Origin: Acidobacteriota bacterium
GTDB taxonomy: Bacteria > Acidobacteriota > Terriglobia > Terriglobales > Acidobacteriaceae
NCBI GenBank assembly: GCA_021792135.1
Contig: JAJYVF010000021.1
Location: 33,190 to 97,189, forward strand
Reading direction: 5' to 3'
DNA: 64,000 nt
Shown here: one piece after another, positions 1-7,548 of the stretch
Layout: each line of letters starts with the position of its first letter
Position numbering within the stretch: position 1 is the stretch's first letter
Position numbers and translations under genes: made by a program
Notes under the pieces: generated by a model
The model's input: the letters and a program-made list of their open reading frames with translations, nothing else
Told to the model about the DNA's origin: nothing
The model's database searches: none

Positions 1-1
1 C

Positions 2-1009
2 ACCGACTGGGCCGCGGGCGTGCGCGGGCGCGACCTGCTGGCGCATGAATACACGCACTCCTGGAACGGGAAGTTCCGCCGCCCCGCCGACCTGTGGACT
101 CCGAACTTCAATGTGCCAATGCGCGACGATCTGCTGTGGGTGTACGAAGGGTTGACGCAGTACTGGGGTTACGTGCTGACGGCGCGGGCGGGCATGCGTA
201 CGCCGGAGCAGACCCGCGACCTGATGGCGGGGATCGCGGCGAATTTCGAGGCCAGCCCGGGCCGCAAATGGCGCCCGCTGGTGGATACGACCAACGAGGA
301 GATTCTGTCGGAGCGGCGCCCGGTGAGCTGGGTGAGCTTTCAGCGCTCCGAGGACTACTACATGGAGGGGTTGCTGATCTGGCTCGATGCCGACACGAAA
401 ATTCGCGAGCTGACCAACGGCAGAAAGTCGCTCGATGACTTCGCGAAGCTCTTCTACGGCATCGACAACGGCAGTTTTGTCACCCACACCTACGCGTTCC
501 GGGATGTGGTGAACGTGCTGAACCAGGTCCAGCCCTATGACTGGACGAGCTTCCTCCGGAGCCGCGTGTACGAACTGCATCCGCAGGTGCCCGAGGAGGG
601 CTTTACGCAGGGGGGCTACCGTCTGGTGTACAACGACACCCCGCCCGCCTGGCAGAAACAGGCGGCGATCGGCCGCTACGGCGTGAGCTTTTCCACGTCC
701 ATCGGCTTCAGCGTGGTGAACAACGGAACGGTCAGCAGTGTCTGGTGGGCCAGCGCGGGGTTCAGGGCGGGCGTCACGCCGGGTATGCAGTTGATTGCCG
801 TTAACGGCCAGGCGTACACGGAGCAGGACCTCCGCGATGCGATCCTGAGCGCGGAGAAGGGTACGGAGCCGATCCACCTGGTGATGAAGCGCGGCGACCG
901 CGTCGTGAACATCGACGTTGATTACCACGGCGGGCTGCGGTATCCGCATCTGGAGCGGGTGGAAGGCACGCCGGACCGGCTGGATCAGATCCTCGCTCCG
1001 GTGCAGTAG
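2..1009 (+). CDS. M61 family metallopeptidase with C-terminal PDZ domain (5' end outside window)
   Basis: Partial gene. The reading frame is open to the left edge (T-D-W-A-A-G-V...), so the apparent GTG at 20 is internal. The fragment starts just before the zinc-binding HEYTH motif, and the third-ligand glutamate lies in the segment WVYEGLTQYW. This is the gluzincin layout of M61 (glycyl aminopeptidase-like) enzymes. Its C-terminal ~100 residues form a PDZ domain (GFRAGVTPGMQLIAVNG), as usual in this family. The N-terminal beta-sandwich and any signal peptide are outside the window. It is probably periplasmic or secreted and trims peptides, but substrate is unknown. It converges on aroA. Family assignment is firm; function beyond peptidase is inference. 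Confidence 0.88.
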   Translation, partial: TDWAAGVRGRDLLAHEYTHSWNGKFRRPADLWTPNFNVPMRDDLLWVYEGLTQYWGYVLTARAGMRTPEQTRDLMAGIAANFEASPGRKWRPLVDTTNEEILSERRPVSWVSFQRSEDYYMEGLLIWLDADTKIRELTNGRKSLDDFAKLFYGIDNGSFVTHTYAFRDVVNVLNQVQPYDWTSFLRSRVYELHPQVPEEGFTQGGYRLVYNDTPPAWQKQAAIGRYGVSFSTSIGFSVVNNGTVSSVWWASAGFRAGVTPGMQLIAVNGQAYTEQDLRDAILSAEKGTEPIHLVMKRGDRVVNIDVDYHGGLRYPHLERVEGTPDRLDQILAPVQ

Positions 1010-1016
1010 GCCCTGC

Positions 1017-1056
1017 GGCTCCGTTTCGGCGCAAGGAAGCTGCGAGTAACGGAGCC
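1017..1056. terminator. Inverted repeat between convergent genes
   Basis: GGCTCCGTT (1017-1025) is perfectly complementary to AACGGAGCC (1048-1056), with a 22-nt loop. It lies between the stops of the M61 gene and aroA, where a bidirectional terminator would be expected. No U-tract follows on either strand, so it is not a canonical intrinsic terminator. Confidence 0.35.
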
Positions 1057-1082
1057 CGGGATGGCGAGGTGAGAGGCTTCGC

Positions 1083-2384
1083 CTATCGAACCGCCACCCG
1101 ATCCAGCAACTCAAAGAACTCGGGAAAGGAAATCGCCGCTGATTCGGCGCCGCGGATGAGCGTTCCTCCCTGGGCGCGCAGGCCCGCGACGGCAAAGGCC
1201 ATCGCGATGCGGTGATCTCCGCCGGAATCGATCTCGGCGCCGTACAGCGTCTGGCCGCCGGGCACATCGAGGCCGTCCTCGAACTCATCCACTTCCGCGC
1301 CCATCGCGCGCAGATTCCGGGAGACCAGCGCGATGCGATCCGACTCCTTGACGCGCAGTTCCCGGGCATCGCGAATGCGAATGCCGTTCTGGGTATACGG
1401 TCCGATGGCCGCCAGCACGGGCAGCTCGTCGATGAGCTGCGCCGCCAGCGCGCCGGAGACGGTCGTGCCGGTAAGCCCCTTCGGTGGCGCATTCACCTGC
1501 ACCGTGCCCACCAGTTCGCCGTTCTTCTCCTCGAGATTCAGCACGCCGATATGCGCGCCCAGCGCCGTGAGCACGTCGAGCAGAGTGGCACGCGTGGGGT
1601 TCAGTCCCAGCGCATCGAAGATAAGATTCGAGCCTGGAAACAGCGCGGCAGCACAGAGAAAGAAGGCAGCCGAGGAGATGTCTCCGGGGACTGCGCCGTC
1701 GATGGCGGTGAGAAGCTGGCCGCCGGCGATGGAGACGGAATCAAGCGACCGGTCTACCTTTGCGCCGAAGGCCCGCAGCGCCAGCTCGCCGTGATCGCGC
1801 GTGCGCACGGCTTCATGGACCGTGGTCGTGCCGTCCGCCTGCAGTCCCGCGAAGAGCAGCGCTGTTTTTACCTGCGCACTGGGGATCGGCGCGATGTAGT
1901 CGATTCCGGTCAGACGACCGCCATGAATGGTGACCGGCGCATGTCCCTCGGTCAGTTCCACACGCGCGCCCATCTGCGCCAGTGGCTTGCGGATGCGTTC
2001 CATTGGCCGGCGGCTGAGGGACGCATCGCCGACCAGGGTAAAGCTTCCCGGCTGTGCTGCCAGCAGTCCCGAGAGCATGCGCATGGTCGAGCCGGAGTTG
2101 CCGCAGTCCAGCGCCGAGGCCGGCGGGGTGAGAGCGCCCCCGGTGCCGACGATCTCGACCGTCCCGTCATCTTTGCGTGTGACCCGCGCGCCAAGCGCAC
2201 TGACGCAGGCAAGGCTCGAAGTGCAGTCCGCGCCCGTCGAGAAATTCTCGAATTTCGAGGTGCCGCTTGCCAGGCCTCCCAGCAAAGCGTAACGGTGGGA
2301 GATACTTTTGTCGCCCGGCAGGCGAAGACTGCCTTCAATATTGCGGGCGGGCGCGATGAGACGTTCGGTGGCTGCGGCCTGCAA
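1083..2384 (-). CDS. aroA: 3-phosphoshikimate 1-carboxyvinyltransferase (EPSP synthase)
   Basis: Cytosolic enzyme of the shikimate pathway that transfers enolpyruvyl from PEP to shikimate-3-phosphate. The N-terminus carries the substrate-binding LPGDKSISHR motif. Further on are the CGNSGSTMR segment and, near the C-terminus, the RVKESDRIA signature. At 433 aa it has the usual length. The start is TTG at 2384, supported by GGAG six bases upstream (CGGAGAACCTCTTG). An upstream ATG at 2400 is out of frame. The gene stands alone, divergent from the SprT-like gene and separated from the lpxD operon. G-to-A substitutions of the glyphosate-sensitive type were not assessed. Confidence 0.95.
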   Translation of the reverse strand: MQAAATERLIAPARNIEGSLRLPGDKSISHRYALLGGLASGTSKFENFSTGADCTSSLACVSALGARVTRKDDGTVEIVGTGGALTPPASALDCGNSGSTMRMLSGLLAAQPGSFTLVGDASLSRRPMERIRKPLAQMGARVELTEGHAPVTIHGGRLTGIDYIAPIPSAQVKTALLFAGLQADGTTTVHEAVRTRDHGELALRAFGAKVDRSLDSVSIAGGQLLTAIDGAVPGDISSAAFFLCAAALFPGSNLIFDALGLNPTRATLLDVLTALGAHIGVLNLEEKNGELVGTVQVNAPPKGLTGTTVSGALAAQLIDELPVLAAIGPYTQNGIRIRDARELRVKESDRIALVSRNLRAMGAEVDEFEDGLDVPGGQTLYGAEIDSGGDHRIAMAFAVAGLRAQGGTLIRGAESAAISFPEFFELLDRVAVR

Positions 2385-2624
2385 GAGGTTCTCCGATCAT
2401 TGAGATATTTCTATGGTAACGGAGGGCACCGCCGCACCACCCGGGAGCATTTCCGGTAATGCGTCGGCCCACGCCAGAGTGCGCACTGGGGCGCGCATCT
2501 TGATTTTCACTTTCCTGCTGTGCGACTCTCGAATCGAGTGAACCCGCAGCTATCGCGTTTTCTGAATCCGTGTATCTCGAATCAGTCCACCTCAACGCCG
2601 CCGCGACCAGCAGGGAGCGAAGGC

Positions 2625-3341
2625 ATGGAGCAAATCTCAAAGGGACACAGTCATTCAGAAAACGCTGTCGCCACTCTGTTCGCCGAGGAGTACCGTGCCC
2701 TGCGACCCCGTGCGCCGATTCCTCCGATTGAAGTTCGCTTTCGCCGGTTCACCTCGCTGAATACCACGATTCGCCTGCGTGAGGGACATATCCGCGCCAG
2801 CCTCTCCGATCTGCTTGAGGGCGCGCCCGAAGCTGTTCTGCGGGCGATCGCGCACATCCTCCTGGCGAAGCTCTACCGCAAACCGATTGACGCGAACCAT
2901 GCCCGCCGCTATCGGCGCTACACGGCCAGCGAGCCCGTGGTGCGCCAGAGCGAGCGCATCCGCCAAACCCGCGGACGTAAGCGGATCCTTTCGGCGCGCG
3001 GCCAGCACTACGATCTCGATGAAGTCTTTGAATCGCTGAACCGGCGATTCTTTCACGGACTGATGGGGCGGCCCCAGCTCACCTGGAGCGAAACCACCGC
3101 GCGCCGCCTGCTCGGCCACTACGATCCGGCGCACAACACCATCATGGTCAGCCGTGTCTTCGACCGCAAAGACACGCCGCGCTACGCCATCGAATACCTG
3201 ATGTACCACGAGATGCTGCATCTGCGGCATCCCGTGCGCCAGAAGAATGGGCGGCGGTGCGTGCACTCCCGCGATTTTCAGGAGGATGAGAAGCTGTTTC
3301 CCGAGATCGAGCGTGCCAAGGCCTATCTGAAAACCCTGTGA
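2625..3341 (+). CDS. SprT-like zinc metalloprotease-domain protein
   Basis: 238-aa soluble protein. The C-terminal half has the SprT-like pattern: a conserved FFHGLMGRPQLTWSE region followed by the HExxH zinc motif in MYHEMLHLRHP, with a further His/Asp stretch (CVHSRDFQEDE). The N-terminal ~100 residues are Arg-rich helical sequence. The start at ATG 2625 is chosen because GGGAGCGAAGG precedes it at good spacing; a longer frame upstream has no SD. SprT-like proteins in eukaryotes act in DNA-protein crosslink repair, but the bacterial forms are largely uncharacterised, so role here is unknown. It is a monocistronic gene between aroA (divergent) and the lpxD-linked P-loop gene (convergent). 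Confidence 0.8.
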   Translation: MEQISKGHSHSENAVATLFAEEYRALRPRAPIPPIEVRFRRFTSLNTTIRLREGHIRASLSDLLEGAPEAVLRAIAHILLAKLYRKPIDANHARRYRRYTASEPVVRQSERIRQTRGRKRILSARGQHYDLDEVFESLNRRFFHGLMGRPQLTWSETTARRLLGHYDPAHNTIMVSRVFDRKDTPRYAIEYLMYHEMLHLRHPVRQKNGRRCVHSRDFQEDEKLFPEIERAKAYLKTL

Positions 3342-3402
3342 GGCGTGGCAACCCCGCGGGCTCTCCGGCTCACAGCGCGGCGGCGCCGTATTCGCTGAAT
3401 TG

Positions 3403-4017
3403 CTATTGGGCTTTCTGCAGCAGACGGGCGCGGACGAACTCGACCAGATCATCGTTTACAGAATGCGGCGGCTCGAAGGGCAAGAGTGGCCGGTCGTGTC
3501 GCAGCGACTCCTGAATGCCGGGCGGCAGGGTGGAAGGCCGCAGGCCGCCCAGGCAGAGGACGGCGTCGGCACGCCGGAGGAACCTCTGCGCGGAGGCCTT
3601 GAAATCCGCAGTGGCCGGATTGAGAACGGTGATGTAGAGGTCCGGCTCAAGAAATTCCAGGATGCTGTTCGATTCCAGGATGGCATTCTCCGACCTGGCG
3701 ATTTCCTCAGCTATGCGCGGCATCGCTTCGGCCAGCATCCCGATGCGCGTTCGCACCCAGATGGAGCGGACCGCGCCGGCCGCGAGGAAGCGGGAAGTAT
3801 CGGTGCCGCTCCCCGGGTCGCGCTCGGCGCTGACCGAGACACAGGAATCGGCCGTCTGGCACTGGCAGGGATGGCCGTCGGCGGTGCAGAAGCCGTGACC
3901 GTACTGCGTGATCTTGAAGGCGGTCCAGCGAATCTCCGGCAGTCGCGCGATGAGGCCGGCGACGACCGAGGTTTTGCCGATATTCCGTGCCTGCCCACCG
4001 ACCACGACGATTGCCAC
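3403..4017 (-). CDS. BioD/MobB-like P-loop protein translationally coupled to lpxD
   Basis: 204 aa with a GTG start sharing one base with the lpxD stop (TAGTG), which implies coupled translation. The N-terminus has a Walker A of the BioD spacing: G8, five residues, then G14-K15-T16-S17. Four cysteines (C44, C51, C53, C59) cluster right after the first helix and could bind a metal or Fe-S cluster. LEFLEPDLYITVLNP resembles the Walker B/nucleotide-base region of SIMIBI NTPases. MobB (molybdopterin-guanine dinucleotide) proteins are the closest family I can name, but no other molybdenum-cofactor gene is nearby. I regard the function as unknown. It is last in the leftward metG-to-lpxD run. Confidence 0.6.
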   Translation of the reverse strand: MAIVVVGGQARNIGKTSVVAGLIARLPEIRWTAFKITQYGHGFCTADGHPCQCQTADSCVSVSAERDPGSGTDTSRFLAAGAVRSIWVRTRIGMLAEAMPRIAEEIARSENAILESNSILEFLEPDLYITVLNPATADFKASAQRFLRRADAVLCLGGLRPSTLPPGIQESLRHDRPLLPFEPPHSVNDDLVEFVRARLLQKAQ

Positions 4018-5030
4018 TACGAATCCCCCTGCTTATCCGATGCGCGGGCGAGGCGCGCGAGTGCCGCCAGTTCCTTCAGGTACTGGCGCAGCGGCCGCGC
4101 TGGCCGGCCCCAGAAGACAACGCCGGCCCCGCGGACTTTCTTGTGCGTGAGCACACCCGAGCCGGAGCCGAGGATGACCTGTTCGCCGACGCTGGCATGA
4201 TCGCCGATACCAACCTGGCCGCCGACCACCGCGTTCGCGCCGATGGAGCTCGAGCCGGAGACGCCGGTCTGCGCCGCGATGACCACGTCGCGGCCCACGC
4301 GGACATTGTGGCCGAGATGGACGAGGTTGTCGATCTTGACCCCGCGCTCGATGCGCGTTTCTTCGAGGGCGCCGCGGTCGATGGTGGTGTTCGCGCCGAT
4401 CTCGACGTCGTCCTCAATCACCAGCCGCCCCTGCTGCGGGAACTGGAGATACTCGCCGGTCTCCGCATTGCGCACGTAGCCGAAGCCGTCGGAGCCGAGC
4501 ACGCCTCCGGCATGGACGACCACGTTGTTGCCCAGTTCTGTGCCGGGATAGAGCACCACGCGCGGATAGATGCGGCAGCGCTCGCCGAGTTTCGCGCCAG
4601 CGCCGATTACCGCGCCGGCGCCGATGCGGGTACCGGCGCCGATCTGCGCCTGCGCTTCGATGACGGCACAGGCAGCAACCGAAACGCGTTCCCCCAGGAT
4701 GGCGGAAGGATCGATGACTGCGGTGGGATGAACGCTGGTGTCAGGCTCGGTGCTTCGCAGCAGGCGAGCTGCCTGCGCGAAGAGGAGGCGAGGCTGAAGG
4801 CCGAGCAGCAGCGGCTTTTCCGCACCTGATGGCACGAATTTCGGGGAGGCGATTACGGCGGCGGCGTCTGAGGCCAGAGTGGTGGCGAGCGTCTGAGGGT
4901 CCTCTGCGAAAACCAAGGTGTCGCCGGTGGCGTTCCTGGCGCTGGAGACGGCTGCGATTTCGATCTCTGCTTCGGGAGGACGCAACTCCGCCCCCAGAGC
5001 CTTTGCTAAATCCGACAATCTCATTGGCAT
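4017..5030 (-). CDS. lpxD: UDP-3-O-acylglucosamine N-acyltransferase
   Basis: Third step of lipid A synthesis: transfer of an acyl chain from acyl-ACP to UDP-3-O-acyl-glucosamine in the cytosol. The N-terminal uridine-binding domain (residues ~1-100) begins MPMRLSDLAKALGAEL. Next comes a left-handed beta-helix of hexapeptide repeats (e.g. IGAGTRIGAGAVIGAGA) from ~100 to ~320, containing the catalytic histidine in the HLGHNV segment (His241). Two ATGs (5030 and 5024) are possible; neither has a strong SD, and a longer frame to 5069 does not match the family N-terminus. A single lpxD outside the usual lpxD-fabZ-lpxA block is noteworthy. It is coupled to the downstream P-loop gene. Confidence 0.95.
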   Translation of the reverse strand: MPMRLSDLAKALGAELRPPEAEIEIAAVSSARNATGDTLVFAEDPQTLATTLASDAAAVIASPKFVPSGAEKPLLLGLQPRLLFAQAARLLRSTEPDTSVHPTAVIDPSAILGERVSVAACAVIEAQAQIGAGTRIGAGAVIGAGAKLGERCRIYPRVVLYPGTELGNNVVVHAGGVLGSDGFGYVRNAETGEYLQFPQQGRLVIEDDVEIGANTTIDRGALEETRIERGVKIDNLVHLGHNVRVGRDVVIAAQTGVSGSSSIGANAVVGGQVGIGDHASVGEQVILGSGSGVLTHKKVRGAGVVFWGRPARPLRQYLKELAALARLARASDKQGDS

Positions 5031-5140
5031 CAAGGGTACAGCGGGATCGGGAGAGGCAAAAGCCGGCACCGGGCAGGCAGGGGGAAAAGCCTCCGCGAAG
5101 CGGCTTCGGCGGAGGTTTTGGAATCAGCAGGGAAGCGAGG

Positions 5141-6133
5141 CTACTTTTCGCGCGCCACCACGAATTCCGGCATCCACTGCAGGGCTCGCTTGTACTCGGA
5201 ATCGGGCAGCACGGCCAGGGCCGCCTGCGCCGCCGCCGCGAGCCGGAAGGCCGTCTGCATGGCGTAATGCACGGACTGATTACGATGGAGGATGCGCAGA
5301 ATCTCGGCGGGGGAGACCTGATCGAAGTTCCGCTCGCGCAGAACTGTCTGGATGGCGGCCCGCTCGGCGGGCGTGCTGCCGTTGTTCAGAGTGTGGATGA
5401 CAGCCAGGGTAGCTTTGCCTTCGCGCAAGTCGCTGGCCACCGGCTTGCCCAGCACATCCTCGCTCGCCGTCAGGTCCAGCACATCATCGACGATCTGGAA
5501 AGCCAGCCCAAGGTCGCGTCCATAGTTTCCGAGGGCATCCTCCACCTCGCGGCTGGCGCCGGCAAGCACTGCGCCCAGGCGCATCGAGACCTCAAAGAGG
5601 CAGGCAGTCTTGCGATAGATCAGGTCTTTATACTCGGGTTCGGAAATGGCGTGGCCCAGACTCTCCATCTGCAGCAGTTCGCCTTCGACCATCTGCTGGG
5701 TCAGGCCAATGAGCAGATCCAGCACGCGGAAGCTGCCCTCGCCCAGGGCCACGCGAAAGGCCTGCATATAGAGCCAGTCGCCGGCCAGCACGCATTTGCT
5801 GTTGCCCCAGGTCCGGTTGGTGGAGGGCCGCCCGCGGCGGGTATCCGCGGCATCGATGATATCGTCGTGCACCAGGGTGGCCGTGTGGACCATTTCCACG
5901 ACAGCGCCGAGGCGGATCATGCTGCGCCCCGAATAGCCAAGGCTGCGCGCCGCCAGCAGCAGCAGGGAAGGGCGAATGCGCTTGCCGCCGCCTTCGCGCA
6001 GGTAATCGGAGATTTCCGTGATGGCCTGCACGGAGGAGACCGCGTCCGCACCGAATTCGCGCTCGATGGCCGCGAGATCGTCGTGCAGCAGGTCGAAGAT
6101 TTCCCTGGCCGTTGCTGTCGCCGCTGTGCTCAC
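5141..6133 (-). CDS. ispB: Polyprenyl diphosphate synthase (IspB/octaprenyl type)
   Basis: 330-aa all-helical trans-prenyltransferase that condenses isopentenyl diphosphate onto allylic diphosphates to make the side chain of respiratory quinones. The first Asp-rich motif is VHDDIIDAADTRRG and the second is FQIVDDVLDLT; GGKRIRP near the N-terminus is the substrate-binding signature. The start is GTG at 6133. Product chain length cannot be read reliably, so the ispB name is by similarity and hepT/menaquinone-type is equally possible. It sits 37 bp after yajQ in the same leftward gene run. Confidence 0.9.
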   Translation of the reverse strand: MSTAATATAREIFDLLHDDLAAIEREFGADAVSSVQAITEISDYLREGGGKRIRPSLLLLAARSLGYSGRSMIRLGAVVEMVHTATLVHDDIIDAADTRRGRPSTNRTWGNSKCVLAGDWLYMQAFRVALGEGSFRVLDLLIGLTQQMVEGELLQMESLGHAISEPEYKDLIYRKTACLFEVSMRLGAVLAGASREVEDALGNYGRDLGLAFQIVDDVLDLTASEDVLGKPVASDLREGKATLAVIHTLNNGSTPAERAAIQTVLRERNFDQVSPAEILRILHRNQSVHYAMQTAFRLAAAAQAALAVLPDSEYKRALQWMPEFVVAREK

Positions 6134-6170
6134 TCAAACTCCGTCGCCCGAGGCTGTTCGGGGCCTCCGC

Positions 6171-6671
6171 TCAGCTCGAGCGGTAATTCGTGAACTGCAT
6201 GTCGATGCCCAGGTCGCGCCCGCGCAGCAGCGCGATGATCTCCTGCAATGCATCGCGATCCTTGCCGGAAACCCGCACGGTATCGCCCTGGATGGAAGCC
6301 TGTACCTTCTTCTTCGAGTCTTTGATGATCTTTACGATCTCTTTGGCCTTTTCGCCCGCGATACCTTGCTGCAGCGAAACCTTCTGACGCACGCTGGAGC
6401 CCGCCGCCTTCTCGATGGGGCCGAAAGTGAGGGCCTTAAGGGAAACCCCGCGCTTCACCAGCTTCTGGCGCAGAATCTCCGTCACTGCTTCCAGCTTATA
6501 TTCATCCGCCGATGCCAGTTGGATGGCATCCTCGCCCTCCAGCCTGATTTCGGATTTTGAGTCTTTCAGATCGAAGCGGGTACGCACCTCTTTCGTCGCC
6601 TGATCGATGGCGTTGCGCACTTCCTGAATATCAACCTTGCTGACAATATCGAAGGAATTCTCCGCTGCCAT
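6171..6671 (-). CDS. yajQ: YajQ family nucleotide-binding protein
   Basis: 166 aa, full length for the family. It starts ENSFDIVSKVDIQEVRNAID and contains the conserved RFDLKDSKSEI and ...GKDRDALQEIIALLR segments of YajQ/DUF520. Members of this family bind nucleotides, and some bind cyclic di-GMP and act with transcription factors. Which applies here cannot be told from sequence. Cytosolic. It lies between tatD and the polyprenyl synthase gene, all on the minus strand with short gaps. Confidence 0.92.
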   Translation of the reverse strand: MAAENSFDIVSKVDIQEVRNAIDQATKEVRTRFDLKDSKSEIRLEGEDAIQLASADEYKLEAVTEILRQKLVKRGVSLKALTFGPIEKAAGSSVRQKVSLQQGIAGEKAKEIVKIIKDSKKKVQASIQGDTVRVSGKDRDALQEIIALLRGRDLGIDMQFTNYRSS

Positions 6672-6704
6672 GTCGGGCGCCTCTGTCTCCTCTTAGATTA
6701 TCCG

Positions 6705-7544
6705 CTACGGGTCCAAATCGTGGGTTGCGGCGGCGGTTGGCAGCCGAAACAGCAAACCGAAGTTTGCCGTGGTGCGCGCCTGGACCTCCCGCGGTTCGAT
6801 GCCGCGAACCTCGGCAATTGTAGCGGCAACTTCCTTCACCCAGGCTGGCTCATTGCGCTTGCCGCGGTTCGGCATGGGGGCCAGAAAAGGCGCGTCCGTC
6901 TCAATCAGCATGTGATCGAGCGGCACCGCCGCGGCCGCATCGCGAATGGCCTGGGCTTTGGGGAAGGTCACGTTTCCGGCAAAAGAAATCAGAAATCCCA
7001 GGTCCATGGCTGCGCGGGCGTGGCGCCATTCCCCGGTAAAGCAGTGCAGGATGCCGCCCAGGCCGGTGCGGGACCACTGGGACTGGAGCATGTCCAGGGT
7101 GTCGTCCCAGGCATCGCTGGTGGTTCCTGACGGGCGGCAGTGGATGATGATGGGCTTGCGGCGGTCGGCGGCGATCTCCATCTGCCGGGCGAATACGGAT
7201 TTTTGCACCTCGCGCGGCGAGTGCTCGTAGAAGTAGTCCAGACCGATCTCACCGCAGGCCAGCACCTCGGGCTCCTGGAGCAGGGAATCCAGTTTGGCAA
7301 GAGCCGGCTCATCGGCAAGGCGAGCCTCGTGGGGATGGATCCCGGCGCTGGCCCGGATCTTTGGAATTCCAGGACGTCCGCTATATTCGCGGCTGAGTTC
7401 GAGGGCTCGGTGCATGGTATCCGGCCCCTCGCCGATACCGATGGAGAGAATCTCGTGCACCCCCGCAGCCCAGGCCCGCTGGAGGAGGGCCTCGCGGTCC
7501 TGGTCGTAGCGGGGGCTGTCGAGATGGGCGTGGGAGTCGATCAT
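6705..7544 (-). CDS. tatD: TatD family metal-dependent hydrolase (DNase)
   Basis: 279-aa TIM-barrel amidohydrolase-like protein. The N-terminal metal ligands are in MIDSHAHLDS. CGEIGLDYFYEHSP and IIHCRPS give the glutamate and histidines of the binuclear site, GGILHCFTGEW a further histidine, and LIETDAPFLAP the C-terminal aspartate. TatD-family proteins have 3'-5' exonuclease activity and roles in DNA repair or D-aminoacyl-tRNA removal; which one dominates is not evident. It begins 4 bp after the metG stop, so co-transcription with metG is likely. A tatD gene next to metG is a widespread arrangement. Confidence 0.93.
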   Translation of the reverse strand: MIDSHAHLDSPRYDQDREALLQRAWAAGVHEILSIGIGEGPDTMHRALELSREYSGRPGIPKIRASAGIHPHEARLADEPALAKLDSLLQEPEVLACGEIGLDYFYEHSPREVQKSVFARQMEIAADRRKPIIIHCRPSGTTSDAWDDTLDMLQSQWSRTGLGGILHCFTGEWRHARAAMDLGFLISFAGNVTFPKAQAIRDAAAAVPLDHMLIETDAPFLAPMPNRGKRNEPAWVKEVAATIAEVRGIEPREVQARTTANFGLLFRLPTAAATHDLDP

Positions 7545-7548
7545 GAAG

